Shown here piece after piece: positions 1 to 10,039 of a stretch of DNA of 64,000 bases. Source of the stretch: Russula earlei (taxonomy: Eukaryota; Basidiomycota; Agaricomycetes; Russulales; Russulaceae); the NCBI GenBank assembly GCA_025769875.1, contig JAGFNK010000016.1, forward strand, positions 222,541 to 286,540, written 5' to 3'. Numbering within the stretch: the first letter of the stretch is position 1; every line of letters starts with the position of its first letter. The position numbers and the translations under genes were made by a program. Under the pieces are notes generated by a model. The model was not told where the DNA came from, ran no database searches, and saw only the letters and a program-made list of their open reading frames with translations.

Positions 1-200
1 GATGTGGACGAAGCCAGCCGCTGGTTGTGTTCACAACACAACAACCACCTCGGGACGCGCTTCAATTTGATTCACTTTTTGGGACACACAACTACTCCAA
101 CTTGCCACGTGATCCCATAAAACAACAACTTCAAATAACGCGTACACGCGCCAAACTCGCGTGACATGACAACACGACAGTACTGCTAGCTCGCAACCGA

Positions 201-1181
201 TCAATCCACATGTTTGATTGTCGAATATTGCCTGTCAACAGCGTTGTCGCCGTTCCCTGTAGTCCCTGACCCAACACCATCCTCGTCTCGGTTCGTTGCC
301 AGTCGCCCAACCTTCGTGGTTGCAACTGGTATAAAACTCGACCGTTCTCGACGTGAAGGGGAGGAGCGCTTCCCCATTTGCCCTCTTTTCGTATCCCGTC
401 GTACGTCGCCCTTACTAGACGCGCGTGCCGCTCCGTCATCGTGTGGGGACAGGGCGGGAAGGGATCCGCCTGGTCGGCTTAGTAAACTGTGCTTCAGTGA
501 TGCCAGCGCCCTCTTTGCGTTTGCTTTTCGCGGCGCATCATCCGTGGCATCCGCGCCGCGTTTGCGACTCGGCTCTGCTCTTTGATCGACGGCGCCCCCA
601 TCCCGCCGATCATGAGAAAACAGCGGAATCAAGTCGTCACCACTGCCCTGTCCGGATGCGGAGCAGTCGCAACAAGGAAGACGATTCTCGTGAATGTGAA
701 CCGCGAACGTCGTGCCGCCGAGGGACAGCCTGTCGAGGTGCTTCAAGCGTTTGGGCAGACTTGCCACCCGAGTGGCGGATAACCTCACGCGATTCGCATC
801 CTGGCCGGACCCGATGAACGTCCCGTGTTTCGACCCCATGTCCACGACTGCCCATTCTGTCCGCTCGGCGTCCCAAAAGAGCGTCGCGTGAAGCTTGGAG
901 ACTCCCATGTCCTTTAGCCGGATCCTCGGAATGTCGACTCCGGACGGCGCCGCATCTCGCCCGAACTGCACCTCTGAATAGCCATCGATGACGGCAAGGC
1001 GCCGATTATGAGAGATGGATCTGCCCTCTTGGAGGACAAGGCGGCAGATAGGAAAGTCGTTCGAAGGGGTGAGCGAGGGGTCGGTGTTGGTGTGGAAATC
1101 AGGGTTGGAATTGATTTCGTCGCCTCTTGGGAATTCGTGAGAAGGGTGGTAATTTGGGTTGCCCGAGACATTGTCTCGCAT
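201..1181 (-). CDS. FHA-domain protein (AGGF1-like), C-terminus uncertain
   Basis: One open frame of 326 codons. Residues about 46-165 read as a forkhead-associated (phosphothreonine-binding) domain: a GRD motif, then GVSKLHATLFW and VDMGSKHGTF, the conserved Arg/Ser-His/Asn-like core strands. A basic stretch follows with ASLKHSLL, which resembles the segment after the FHA domain in fungal AGGF1-type FHA/G-patch proteins. The last about 100 residues are basic and low-complexity, and no clean G-patch is present in this frame. The start is uncertain: another frame just upstream opens with an ATG at 1276 and may be a first exon. The gene is divergent from the XLF gene. What is seen: the FHA motifs. 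Family knowledge: FHA domains bind phosphothreonine. The cellular role is unknown here. Confidence 0.7.
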   Translation of the reverse strand: MRDNVSGNPNYHPSHEFPRGDEINSNPDFHTNTDPSLTPSNDFPICRLVLQEGRSISHNRRLAVIDGYSEVQFGRDAAPSGVDIPRIRLKDMGVSKLHATLFWDAERTEWAVVDMGSKHGTFIGSGQDANRVRLSATRVASLPKRLKHLDRLSLGGTTFAVHIHENRLPCCDCSASGQGSGDDLIPLFSHDRRDGGAVDQRAEPSRKRGADATDDAPRKANAKRALASLKHSLLSRPGGSLPALSPHDDGAARASSKGDVRRDTKRGQMGKRSSPSRRERSSFIPVATTKVGRLATNRDEDGVGSGTTGNGDNAVDRQYSTIKHVD

Positions 1182-1358
1182 ATCACCTGCGCCTGTGCGA
1201 TGGACTGGCGCCGCTGCTGGAGAGGGACAAGGACAGTGACTCCGTCAGACGGTGGAGTGGCAGTGATATCAGTCAATAGTCAATAGATTCCCACGGCCGT
1301 CTTGTCGTTGGTTGACGTGGCCATTACGGTCCAACCGACATTGCAATGCAACAACTGA
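1182..1358. promoter_or_regulatory. Divergent intergenic region between FHA and XLF genes
   Basis: About 180 bases separate the predicted starts of two divergently transcribed genes, so both promoters must lie here or overlap the first exons. I see no clear TATA box. The FHA gene may begin as far as 1276, which would shrink the shared region to about 80 bases. Confidence 0.5.
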
Positions 1359-3161
1359 ATGGAGGAGTTCACAGAGGCTCGTACATCTCACGGTCCTGCG
1401 AGAAACGCACATACTCAATTCGATCCACAGGATCACTCGGAACGTCTCCGGTCAAAGGAATGGCTCGTTAAGGTGGATGATGAAACGTCTGTTGCATATC
1501 TTATGGTTCGCCCCTTTTTATGGTAGCTTTATGGCATATTTGATGGCTTGAGACGTCTCACAGAAAGTACACCCATCCTTCGCCGATCAAACATGCGTCT
1601 TCCTGATAACGGATACCAAGGCAGTCTGGGTCGAGGGTGCATACATCCACATGCCTTTTCAGGACGGCACTCAATCGATCATTTGATGATACACAGTCCT
1701 GTCGAGCCGGAAACTGAGCCGCCGGTGGTCTGCGCTGAATACCGACGGCGATCGAAGCTGTCTCTCACATTTCGAAGAGGATCGTTGGCTCAACCGAGCT
1801 TTGCAGTACCTCGTGGACACGCACTCCCCCAACGTGCTAGAAGCTCTGTCTTTTGCTGTGTCGGGTTCGCGTTATTCAGTACGTTGGGGGCTCTTACGCG
1901 TCTTTAATGCTCTCACCGGCCTTTTCAGGACCTAGCTATTGACCTCGGTGGAGAGTCCTTCAAATGGAGATGGGAGACTTTTTCCATTGGGCCTAAGCAA
2001 TCAGCAGATGTCCTTTCGAAGCAACTCATGATGCCGCTCTTTAGCATCGCTTACCTGGCTTTGACTAAGACCAGGTTCAGCGAGATCTCCCACAGCGATC
2101 TCGAAGAGGTAGGCTTCAGCAGCCCCACATAACCAGGAGCACCCTCGTTTCAGTTTGGCGCGGGGCTAAATTCTCGCCTCATGTCATATCATGGGATCAG
2201 AACAGTGGCGCCCGTGGCCATGACTCAGGAAATACTTTGCACGCAGGTGTCCCCAGCTATTTCCTATCCGTATTTGCATCACACCCAGGAAAGCATAGTG
2301 TCTGAAGGTTACTTCTCAGGTGGTTGACCGAATAGGCCAAGACGCGCGTCGTAGCGTGAGCACCGTATTCTCCAGCCCTCGTACATGTACAATCTTCCGC
2401 CGGTTGTCGGCCCTTTTCGCCTCGAGTGACAACCCTCGTCAGTCATTTTCGCGTACATGTGTTCTCTTCGCCACTGAGACCTGCACCTCAGCGGCCATAC
2501 TTGACCATTTTGAAGAGCCAGAACTCACCCTGCCCTCCGTGGATTCTGCTGCGGGAAGCGAGCGTATCCCGACCCTGCATACTCCGTCTGTCGACTTGCA
2601 GCTTTCCCAGTCATTCAACCCACGTGTGAGCAATCCGTCCGTCTGGCGCGGGCGATGCATAATCTCATCGGACAATGGCAGGGGCAGGTGAAGTTAGGGT
2701 CAAAAGAAAGACCCTCCACCAAGGCCATAGCGGGGCGACAAGGCCCAGGAGCGGGTGTTCTCGACCAAGTGATGACGGGAAATCCACTGACGAGGGCCGT
2801 CGGCAAGGACGACGATGACGATGACGATGATGACATGTTAGTGCCCTCCCGCAGACAACAAGGGCCCGCAAGGGGCACCACATCCTCCAACACGGCAGCG
2901 AAGAGCAAGTCGACGTCGCGAGCCAGCAGCCCCGCCCCGTCGGTTCCTGGGACTTACGGCCCAGCTTCGGCGGCGCGACGTGGTGGAGGCTTGACCCGGA
3001 AGACGCCTTCGTCGGACCCTGACTCCCCGCCGCATCCGAGTAAGCGAGCAAGAGAAAAGGGACGAGATCGCGACAGCGACAGCGATGATGGTGCCAAGCG
3101 CGGCGAATTGAGGTGGCGTGGAACGAAACAGCCCATCAAGCGCGTGGGACGGCGGTTCTGA
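1359..3161 (+). CDS. XLF/NHEJ1-like non-homologous end-joining factor
   Basis: Spliced gene, predicted exons 1359-1505, 1564-1636, 1697-1878, 1929-2108, 2320-2625 and 2682-3161; every junction is GT-AG and keeps frame, giving 455 residues. The head domain shows WLVKVDDETSVAYLM, CVFLITDTKAVWVE and LSSRKLSRRWSALN, then DLAIDLGGESFKWRWETFSI, the hallmark XLF strands. A coiled-coil-like segment (SDLEEVVDRIGQDARRS) follows. The tail is disordered, with a nine-Asp run near residue 340, and ends GTKQPIKRVGRRF, matching the basic C-terminal Ku/DNA-binding tail of fungal XLF. In the family XLF pairs with XRCC4/Lif1 to stimulate ligase IV in the nucleus. Intron 4 is 211 nt, longer than the others, and could hide an extra exon. 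The ATG at 1359 is the first in frame. No disabling lesion is seen. Confidence 0.85.
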
Positions 3162-3838
3162 CCAAACCCCCTCCCCCGTCCCATGTTTTGCAAGCCAAAG
3201 GTCGCGCTATCTTGCGTCCTCGGTGCTCACTTTTGGCCGATTCAAAACATTCGTCACAGTCATGTGAAATGTTACGCAGATTATCTTCTTGCTTTGGCAC
3301 GGGATACAGCTGGTGGGCGAAGTCTTTGATGATATAAACCCGGCGAGATTCTATCGTAGTTGTCCGAGCTTAGAGAGCAGTTCTTCGCGTGAGATCTGTC
3401 TCTCTGTGTCCCCGATGCTCGACGCTTCTTCACTGATCGGTCCAGACGCATCAACGGAAGGGTGGTGCTATGTGAGCAGATGCAATGTTCAACCCTATGA
3501 TCGAAATTCCGTGTGGGCGAGGGTGCGCCGTGATCCTTCCGATGGAAATCTGAGGTAACGGAAGGGAGCAAGTCAAGGGCGCCGAGATTGTCCGCGGTGC
3601 CCCTCCTCAAGGGCACACGTCTCCAACTGGCCTTTCGAGAGCCTAACCTGGCGATTATGTGACTGACGTTCGTGCTGCTTCTATCCAGGGTGGGATATTG
3701 CGGCCTCACAGGTGAATCAACGGGACTTAAATCCGTGCACGTGCAAAACGTTTTTTTTTGTGAGGTGCGACCAGAGTGAGATTAGTTCTATGCGAATACA
3801 TGATGCTTGGTGAGATTGAAAGTGCGTGCGGCTCGTAC

Positions 3839-3841
<3 letters not shown>

Positions 3842-3869
<28 letters not shown>
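3842..3869 (+). repeat. Poly(A) tract, 28 A
   Basis: Uninterrupted run of 28 A. It sits at the left edge of a purine-rich zone with further A runs (near 4172 and 4460) and G runs (near 4204, 4482 and 4798). It could be the tail of an old retroposed sequence, but no target duplication was identified. Confidence 0.8.
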
Positions 3870-3870
<1 letters not shown>

Positions 3871-4171
3871 CGAAACAGAGTAAAAAGTACACAGCAGGAA
3901 AAGCAGCGAATGGGGCAAGGCAGGGGGTGTGTGTGATTTTGATGTTATTATTTATCGAGAGAGAGGGGAAAGGGAGGCAAAAGGCCGGGGGTGGCATCTG
4001 CCGATCAGCGGCGTCGACCGCGATCGTAACTGGCTTCCTTGCAGCTGTCACACGGTTCTTGGATCAGGTTCAACACACGGCGGTCTTCATATATGGTCTG
4101 CGGGCGAACAAAGAGCGCGTTGCGCGGCGGCGTGACCCGCGAATGTGGGAAGAAATCAGAAACGAGAGAAA

Positions 4172-4940
4172 GGAAAAAAAAAAAAATGGCGCCACGTGCG
4201 AAGGGGGGGGGGGGGTTGGGGGAAGATGGGTGACGCCAACACATACCCGACTGCACTTGCACGTCCTCGCCGTCTTGTGTCTGTGCGCGGCGCTGTGGAG
4301 ACAGTCCGGCGAGCCGCAGTCGGTCCTGTTCCCTGTCCAATACAGCCGAACGTAGTGCTGCAGCACAAAAAAAGGGGGGGTGTAGCGACACAACGCAGAA
4401 AGGTCGGCGCGAACGACGGCGTGAGGAGAGAGAGAAAGGTTTCCACGCTGATCTCAAAAGGAGAAAAAAAAAAACAGGAGGGGAGGGGGGGGGGGGGGGG
4501 GAGAACACGTACCCCACAACCTCGGTACTGGTTCCCATGACTGGTGGAGTCGGATCGTCATCGCCGTTGACACGGTGCGCGGCAGGCGCAGGGGAAGCTG
4601 AAGGTGCGTACCATTCCTCTTTGCACATTTTCGAAAGAAGAAGAAAAAACGTTTCGTGGGACGCGACGTGCGGTTTTACTTAACGCGCGACAGGACTGTT
4701 GGCGAATCGAGTGGAAGAGAAGCCACGCTCTCAGCTGTGCGACGGCGACGAGAGGGAGAGGGAGAGAGGGACAGGCAGCAGCACCTCGAAAGAGGTGGGG
4801 GGGGTGGGGGAACTCAGATAGGGACCCGGGCGGGATGGAAGGGGTGTTTCGCCGCAGACGGCTGTTCGGGTGAAACCACCAAGAGGCCTTTTATAAGCTT
4901 TTCGCGGAGGAGGGGGGAGCCGCAGGGGAGGGGGTGGGGG
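4172..4940 (+). repeat. Purine-rich homopolymer zone
   Basis: Repeated A runs and G runs (13 or more G near 4204, a longer G tract near 4482-4501, further G runs near 4798 and 4922) and GAGAGGGA-type stretches on the + strand. No coding signal. Such strand asymmetry can form triplex or G-quadruplex structures and is also prone to sequencing error. Confidence 0.6.
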
Positions 4941-7900
4941 GTCTGCTTTTCGGCCATGTGGGTGTGTGTGTGGGTGTGTGCGTATGTATGCGAGCGCCAG
5001 CCAGCGGAGAAGCGGCTACGGCAGATGGCAGATGGCCCCCCGGGGGGTGCGTGAGTGAGGGTGGGGAAGAGCGGAGGGGGCGAAAGAGAGCGCGAACCGA
5101 GAAACCGGTGTGCCCCTCGCCAAACGCGAAACTAATTTACGGGCGAAGGAAGAACAAGGGCACCGAGATCTGAGGAAGGTGGTCATATGTCCCCGCTCGC
5201 CACCCCATCACCTTGGACCAGGCAAGGACAGGGATGTGCGCAAAGCGCTCAGCAATTCAATACACAGGCGAACGGGGACTGATCGCAGTTCGACTTGGAC
5301 GCCACGCTGGATCGGGAACAGATCGATCTATGAGAGACAAACCCGAGCTGTGGTCCGGGTCCGGTAAAGGTGGAGCGAGCTGTGAGCAGTCGTTCTGGTA
5401 ACGTGGCCGACAGATAATACTTCTTGTCATGTGTACACAACATCGCGGTACTCGGAACGGGACATATTTCTTGTTATCTTTGCGATACCCCTACACGTAT
5501 AAAGTCCCTGGCAAGTGACCCATAGACCATGGGCTCGGAAATCTAACCCTGCTGCGACAGCCTGACAGGCACTATTCGGCCAGTGCTACACACAAAGTTG
5601 AATATGATCGATGCACAGCAACCGATCTTAGTCACTTTCAACTAAAATAGGGCCGGGCGTTTACTGGACTGACGCCCTGTAGACTTCGGAGTTTAGATGA
5701 TTGTCCACTTGGGGGATAGCTTGTTTCTCTTAGGCGGATAACAATTCGTAACCCAGGGCGTTGGCCGATGCGGTTTCCGATATCCGAATCCGATAGAGCG
5801 ATCCTTGTTGTGGGACCTCTCCAAGCGAAGACAGAATTCAACCCATCACGCGATACCTCATTTCAGGATTCTGGGGGTGGTTCCAGAGGAGCGTGATTGT
5901 CGCCGAGATAATTACGGGCAATGTCACATGGCCAACCAAGCAGGTGGACTCGTACATGTCCAGATTGTGCGGCAACAGATGCACCGGGGGACTCCACAGA
6001 CGACAAAGTTTAAAAACACATAACATTGGATCTCGGCGGCTGAACAACGAACGAGATGCCGGTGCGCTTTGGAAATCCAGGTGAGCCTGATCGTGGATTC
6101 ACAGTGATGACGTGGCGAACATCATCGTTGGGTCAATAAGATGTGTGGGGTGAGAGATAGCCTCACCGACGCCGACACCAATGGACCTTGCAAGAGGTAA
6201 GGTGACCCAGGGACGTTCATTTGAAGACAGGAAAGGTTACGATACGAGCTTCAGGCTATCTCAATACTGGGTTACAGAAAACAGAAAACAGGTAAACCCA
6301 GTGAAGATAGGTACCTTGGGCGGAACCTAAATCTGCGGTGCAACGCACCGGGTCACATGGATCGAAATTCGACGATTCTATCAGCTCGGTGAACCAGAGT
6401 GTTCGGCGTAGAGTCCCTCCTGAATAGAATTGTTGTGGAGAAGCGATAGGGATGGTGAAAGTGAAAGTGAAGGTTTTCTGGAAAAGCGGGAAGGTACATC
6501 GCTCTTTTGGAGAATCTAAAGTCCGAAGCCACACAGTCTTCCCCACCTGCCTCCAAGTGCTCCCTGGTTGTCCACCCACTTTCTTTCCATCTAGTTCGAT
6601 CCGCCATACACTACCACGCTAACCTAGTTCTGCTGGCCGACACCTCGACACAGTTCCCTGTCGACGTGCCTGATAATCATTGGCCAAGCTTCGCAAAGTG
6701 CCAACTCCTAGCTTTGTTTGTTCGCCACTCAAACCGGCTCGAAATGCGATTCTTCTGTTGAATGACATGGTTTCTCCCGGAGCTTGCTAACAATTGATGG
6801 AGTCCAGTGCTTCTATTCAGAAGATGGTTTCCTCAGATCGCTAAGCCCCTCCAAGTACTGGCAGCAACTGGTCTCTTGACCCCTGTGGCCTCCCTTGTCC
6901 GGCCGATATTGTCAACATCCACAGTGCATCCGAGCCGTGACCATGTTCCATTGCAGGGGACTAGATCTTGGTCTATACCTTATCCGTGCTGCCTAGTTCC
7001 GGTTATATCTCTGCTAGTAACTGATGCTTTGGACGTTCCCCTGGAACATTCGTACAGTGCTGGCTTTGATCTGACACACACGACTATCTCTGGCCTCGGG
7101 TGCGGCATAAACCCCACCGAAATGGGATGTCAGCGTGGATAGTTATGTCACCGAGGACCTTTTTTCCCCTCGTGTACCCGACGTCGCGCCGCCCAACTTC
7201 CGTCTACTCTAGTCATTATGGACTCAGCGAAATCCTTATCATCCTGACAGCGGGAGCAGCTATCGCGCCTCTGGTTATGTATCGGTGGCACTGCGGATCT
7301 TGAGATGACGTATCCCCGCTCCCTTGCTCGCTGCTTACCTTTGACTCGCATAGAACAAACACCCCCATCTCAGCTTGTCACGGCCCATGAGCTTATGCGG
7401 AAGGCGACGATATCGTTTATCGGGTCGGAGTAACCGAGCAAGAGGGGATTCTTTATGTCTCCATGACTCCGGCCCTATCCTCTACCGACCGGATCTAGTA
7501 GCCTGACCGCCCTTATCCGACTTTGCGCACCTCTTCCTTCGTCGTTATGAATGGAATTTTAACCTCCGGTGACTCAGGAGTTGACGTCCAACCTCCGTCT
7601 TTGCGCCGAGATAGACGAGCTGGAAGCCACGCCGGGTCTAAGAATAGTCAATGCTTTGCATAGAAGCCATTTCTGGGGGTAAGGTTAGCGCGTGCACTTT
7701 GCAGTGGTTAAGCCAAACGCCGTGAGCCTGTCGATGTGAGAACCTACAGATTGTGAGGGCGTCTATTACCATAAAGAACTTATCCGACACACACGATGTC
7801 CAAGTTCGGGCGAGCCCGTTGGTATTTTGGTATAACCGCACACTTGCCGCTTGACAATATCAATGACCCGCACTCATTCCGTCGAAATAGATTCCACTTT

Positions 7901-8543
7901 TACCATCCAGTTAGCAACAATGCTCCCACATTCAGAGTCTGCGCAGTTCGGCCCTCGTACATCAGAAGGATCTATCAGGTTCGTTGCAGCCGGGAATGTC
8001 GTGGCTCAGGGTTTTTTGTCTCCTGGAACATATTGCGCCTCGAGCGTGTCGATTTCACAACGGTCTGCGCCGAAATCATCTTTGGAATGTCGACCGTGGC
8101 ATGTCAAGAAGCAAATCGGGGGAAAGGGAATTTCGGTCCCGCGCGACTGAGCCCACAATGCCCATTAATCTGTTTGGAAAATCAGGTCGGTGAGACCCTA
8201 CCCAGGAATGCGACCACATGCACATGAGTGAGAACATGTGGATGATCAGGATGATAAAAAACATCAAATCTGGTCCCATGATGCTCACATGTCACTCCAT
8301 GAGCTTGAATGACTGGCTTGTCCATACGATGGCCGTCTTGAGATCCAGCGATGGATGGATAACAACAGAGCGATGCCCTTTCCGCTTGTTTGGTTGCAAG
8401 TACGATTGCAATCGTACTTGTAGCTCTGGCATGTTATGAAAATCGATAGTTGATCAGCTAGGCGCGTGTATTATTTGTCCCTGTTTACTCTCGCCTGTTA
8501 GCCTTGCAAAGTCGCCAGTCAAACTCGAGCGTAAACTGATGTG

Positions 8544-9808
8544 ATGTCTGACCACAATCCGGCTCCTTTGCTCCCCGAAGGTGAAGATCTTCTTCAGGTG
8601 AGTTCACTCTCCAATCCCTCCCAGTGATATCCATATTCGCTCCCTCGCTCACGCAGGCCGCCCTCTCGGATCCTTTCTCCGTCCCTCCCAATCTCTCTCG
8701 CGTCTCTCCCTCCCAATCACCACATACCTCCGTCCCATCCTCGCGCCCTGCTGGTGCAGGCTCCTCCACCACCTCCACAACGACGCCTCCCGAGCCGCCA
8801 ACGTCGTCCTCGTCGTCCTCCTCCATCTCCGTCTCGGCCGCAGAGCAAGACGCCTGGAGGGCAGAGTACGAAGCGCACGTCGCCGACTGGCGCCAGCAGA
8901 GCGCGGACGTCCGCGCGCGCGCCGAGGCAGATCGGGCCCGGTGGGCTGAGCGTCGGGAGCGAGAGCGCGCGGAGCAGGCGCTGCGGCTGCAGAAGGGAGG
9001 TGCTGCGGCTGGCGACGGCGGAGCGCGCGCGGATATGAGCGCGAGCGTGGGTGGGGAGAGCGTGAGTGCCGGCAGCGAGTGGGAGGCGGTGTCGCGGCGC
9101 GGCGCGAGCGCGTTCGCGTCTGGCGCCGTCGCTTCGTTTCCCCCGTCTGTGCCGCCTGCGCCCACGGATAATGCGCGCCATGTTCGCGGTGCGCCGTCGG
9201 ATGCGGATGCGCAGGGATCGCAACGCTCGCAGGCACGTCGCCCCCCCCCCCCCTCATGTCATTTTCTCCGGATCTCCTCCTCCCCCTTTTCCTCTCACTC
9301 GTGCTGACGACGGACTCTGTGCGTGCAGCAGACCTTGCCTCGATCCGCAAGCACAGGAACGCCCGCGGGTCAGCAGCACCAGCAGCAGCAGCCGGCCGCG
9401 ACGGGCGGCGGGGGCGGCGGCGACCCGACCAACTCGCCGAATTGGGAAAACGTATCCTCCTCGCCGACGTCTTCGTTCCCGTCCATGTCGTTTCCCGAGC
9501 CTTCGCGCCCACACTCGCCCGAGCACGCCCAAGGGCAGCCGCGAACGACGGCGACGCCCGCCGCGCGCCCCGCGCCGGCGGCCTCGGCGACCCTCGCCGT
9601 GTTCGACCCCGCGTTGCCCGCGAGCGCGCGCTTCTGGGCGCTGCTCTCTTCGTTGTCGATCAACATGTTCTTGCCGTTCGTGAACGGCGTGATGCTCGGA
9701 TTCGGCGAGATCTTTGCAAAGACGGTCTTTGTCGAATGGCTTGGATGGGGTCCCGCGGTCGCGACAAACGTGGGACTTGGCGGCCGCTCCCCAAAGACGC
9801 GGCGGTGA
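8544..9808 (+). CDS. MIM1/TOM13-like mitochondrial outer-membrane import protein
   Basis: Predicted exons 8544-8597, 8657-9232 and 9329-9808, 369 residues. The long N-terminal part is Ser/Pro-rich, then Glu/Arg-rich and probably helical (residues about 75-125). The conserved core is near the C-terminus (about 317-350): INMFLPFVNG then VMLGFGEIFA, one membrane helix with small-residue spacing (GxxxGxG), followed by a Trp/Gly-rich end. This matches the MIM1/TOM13 family, whose members insert helical outer-membrane proteins and help TOM assembly. Yeast Mim1 is far shorter, so the N-terminal extension is unusual but plausible for basidiomycetes. Intron 2 appears to start with GC rather than GT. 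It is convergent with the acyl-CoA dehydrogenase gene downstream. Family assignment rests on the short core only. Confidence 0.72.
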
Positions 9809-10039
9809 GAGGACGATCACAAAGGACGCGAGCTGGTGATGTGACATGACAATATCGTTTGCGCTGCGCGCTCCGCGACAGACACACAAATCATTATGTT
9901 TGTCATAGATATACTAGTTCAGAGGTCACAGCGTCACCAAAAAGGTGCCCTGTTGGTTCTCTGAGAAACCATTTACCAGTTGACAACATTACTCGCAACA
10001 AATTTATTGCTACAAAAGACTGTGTTCGAAGGAAAACTT
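9809..10039. other. Convergent 3' intergenic region
   Basis: About 230 bases between the stop of the MIM1-like gene and the stop of the acyl-CoA dehydrogenase gene on the other strand. It should hold both 3' untranslated regions. No further gene is seen. Confidence 0.6.

Larger units (their letters stand above)
3162..8543. other. Long stretch without a recognised gene
   Basis: About 5.4 kb between the XLF and MIM1 genes. All open frames are short and none shows a recognisable domain or a convincing exon chain. From 3.84 to 5.2 kb the + strand is strongly purine-biased, with long A and G homopolymers. 5.2-8.5 kb is mixed sequence; a few frames (for example 5893-6084 +, about 3250-3560 -) look mildly protein-like but I could not connect them into a gene. 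A regulatory region, an RNA gene or an unrecognised fast-evolving gene cannot be excluded. Confidence 0.5.

Noticed and set aside
5805..6084. Possible small secreted protein (WFQRSVIVAEIITGNVTW frame)
   Set aside because: No signal peptide with a proper start, no consistent splice pattern and no recognised family.
8649..9512. Long - strand Arg-rich frames opposite the MIM1-like gene
   Set aside because: GC-rich shadows of the + strand coding exons; no domain, and they overlap a supported gene.
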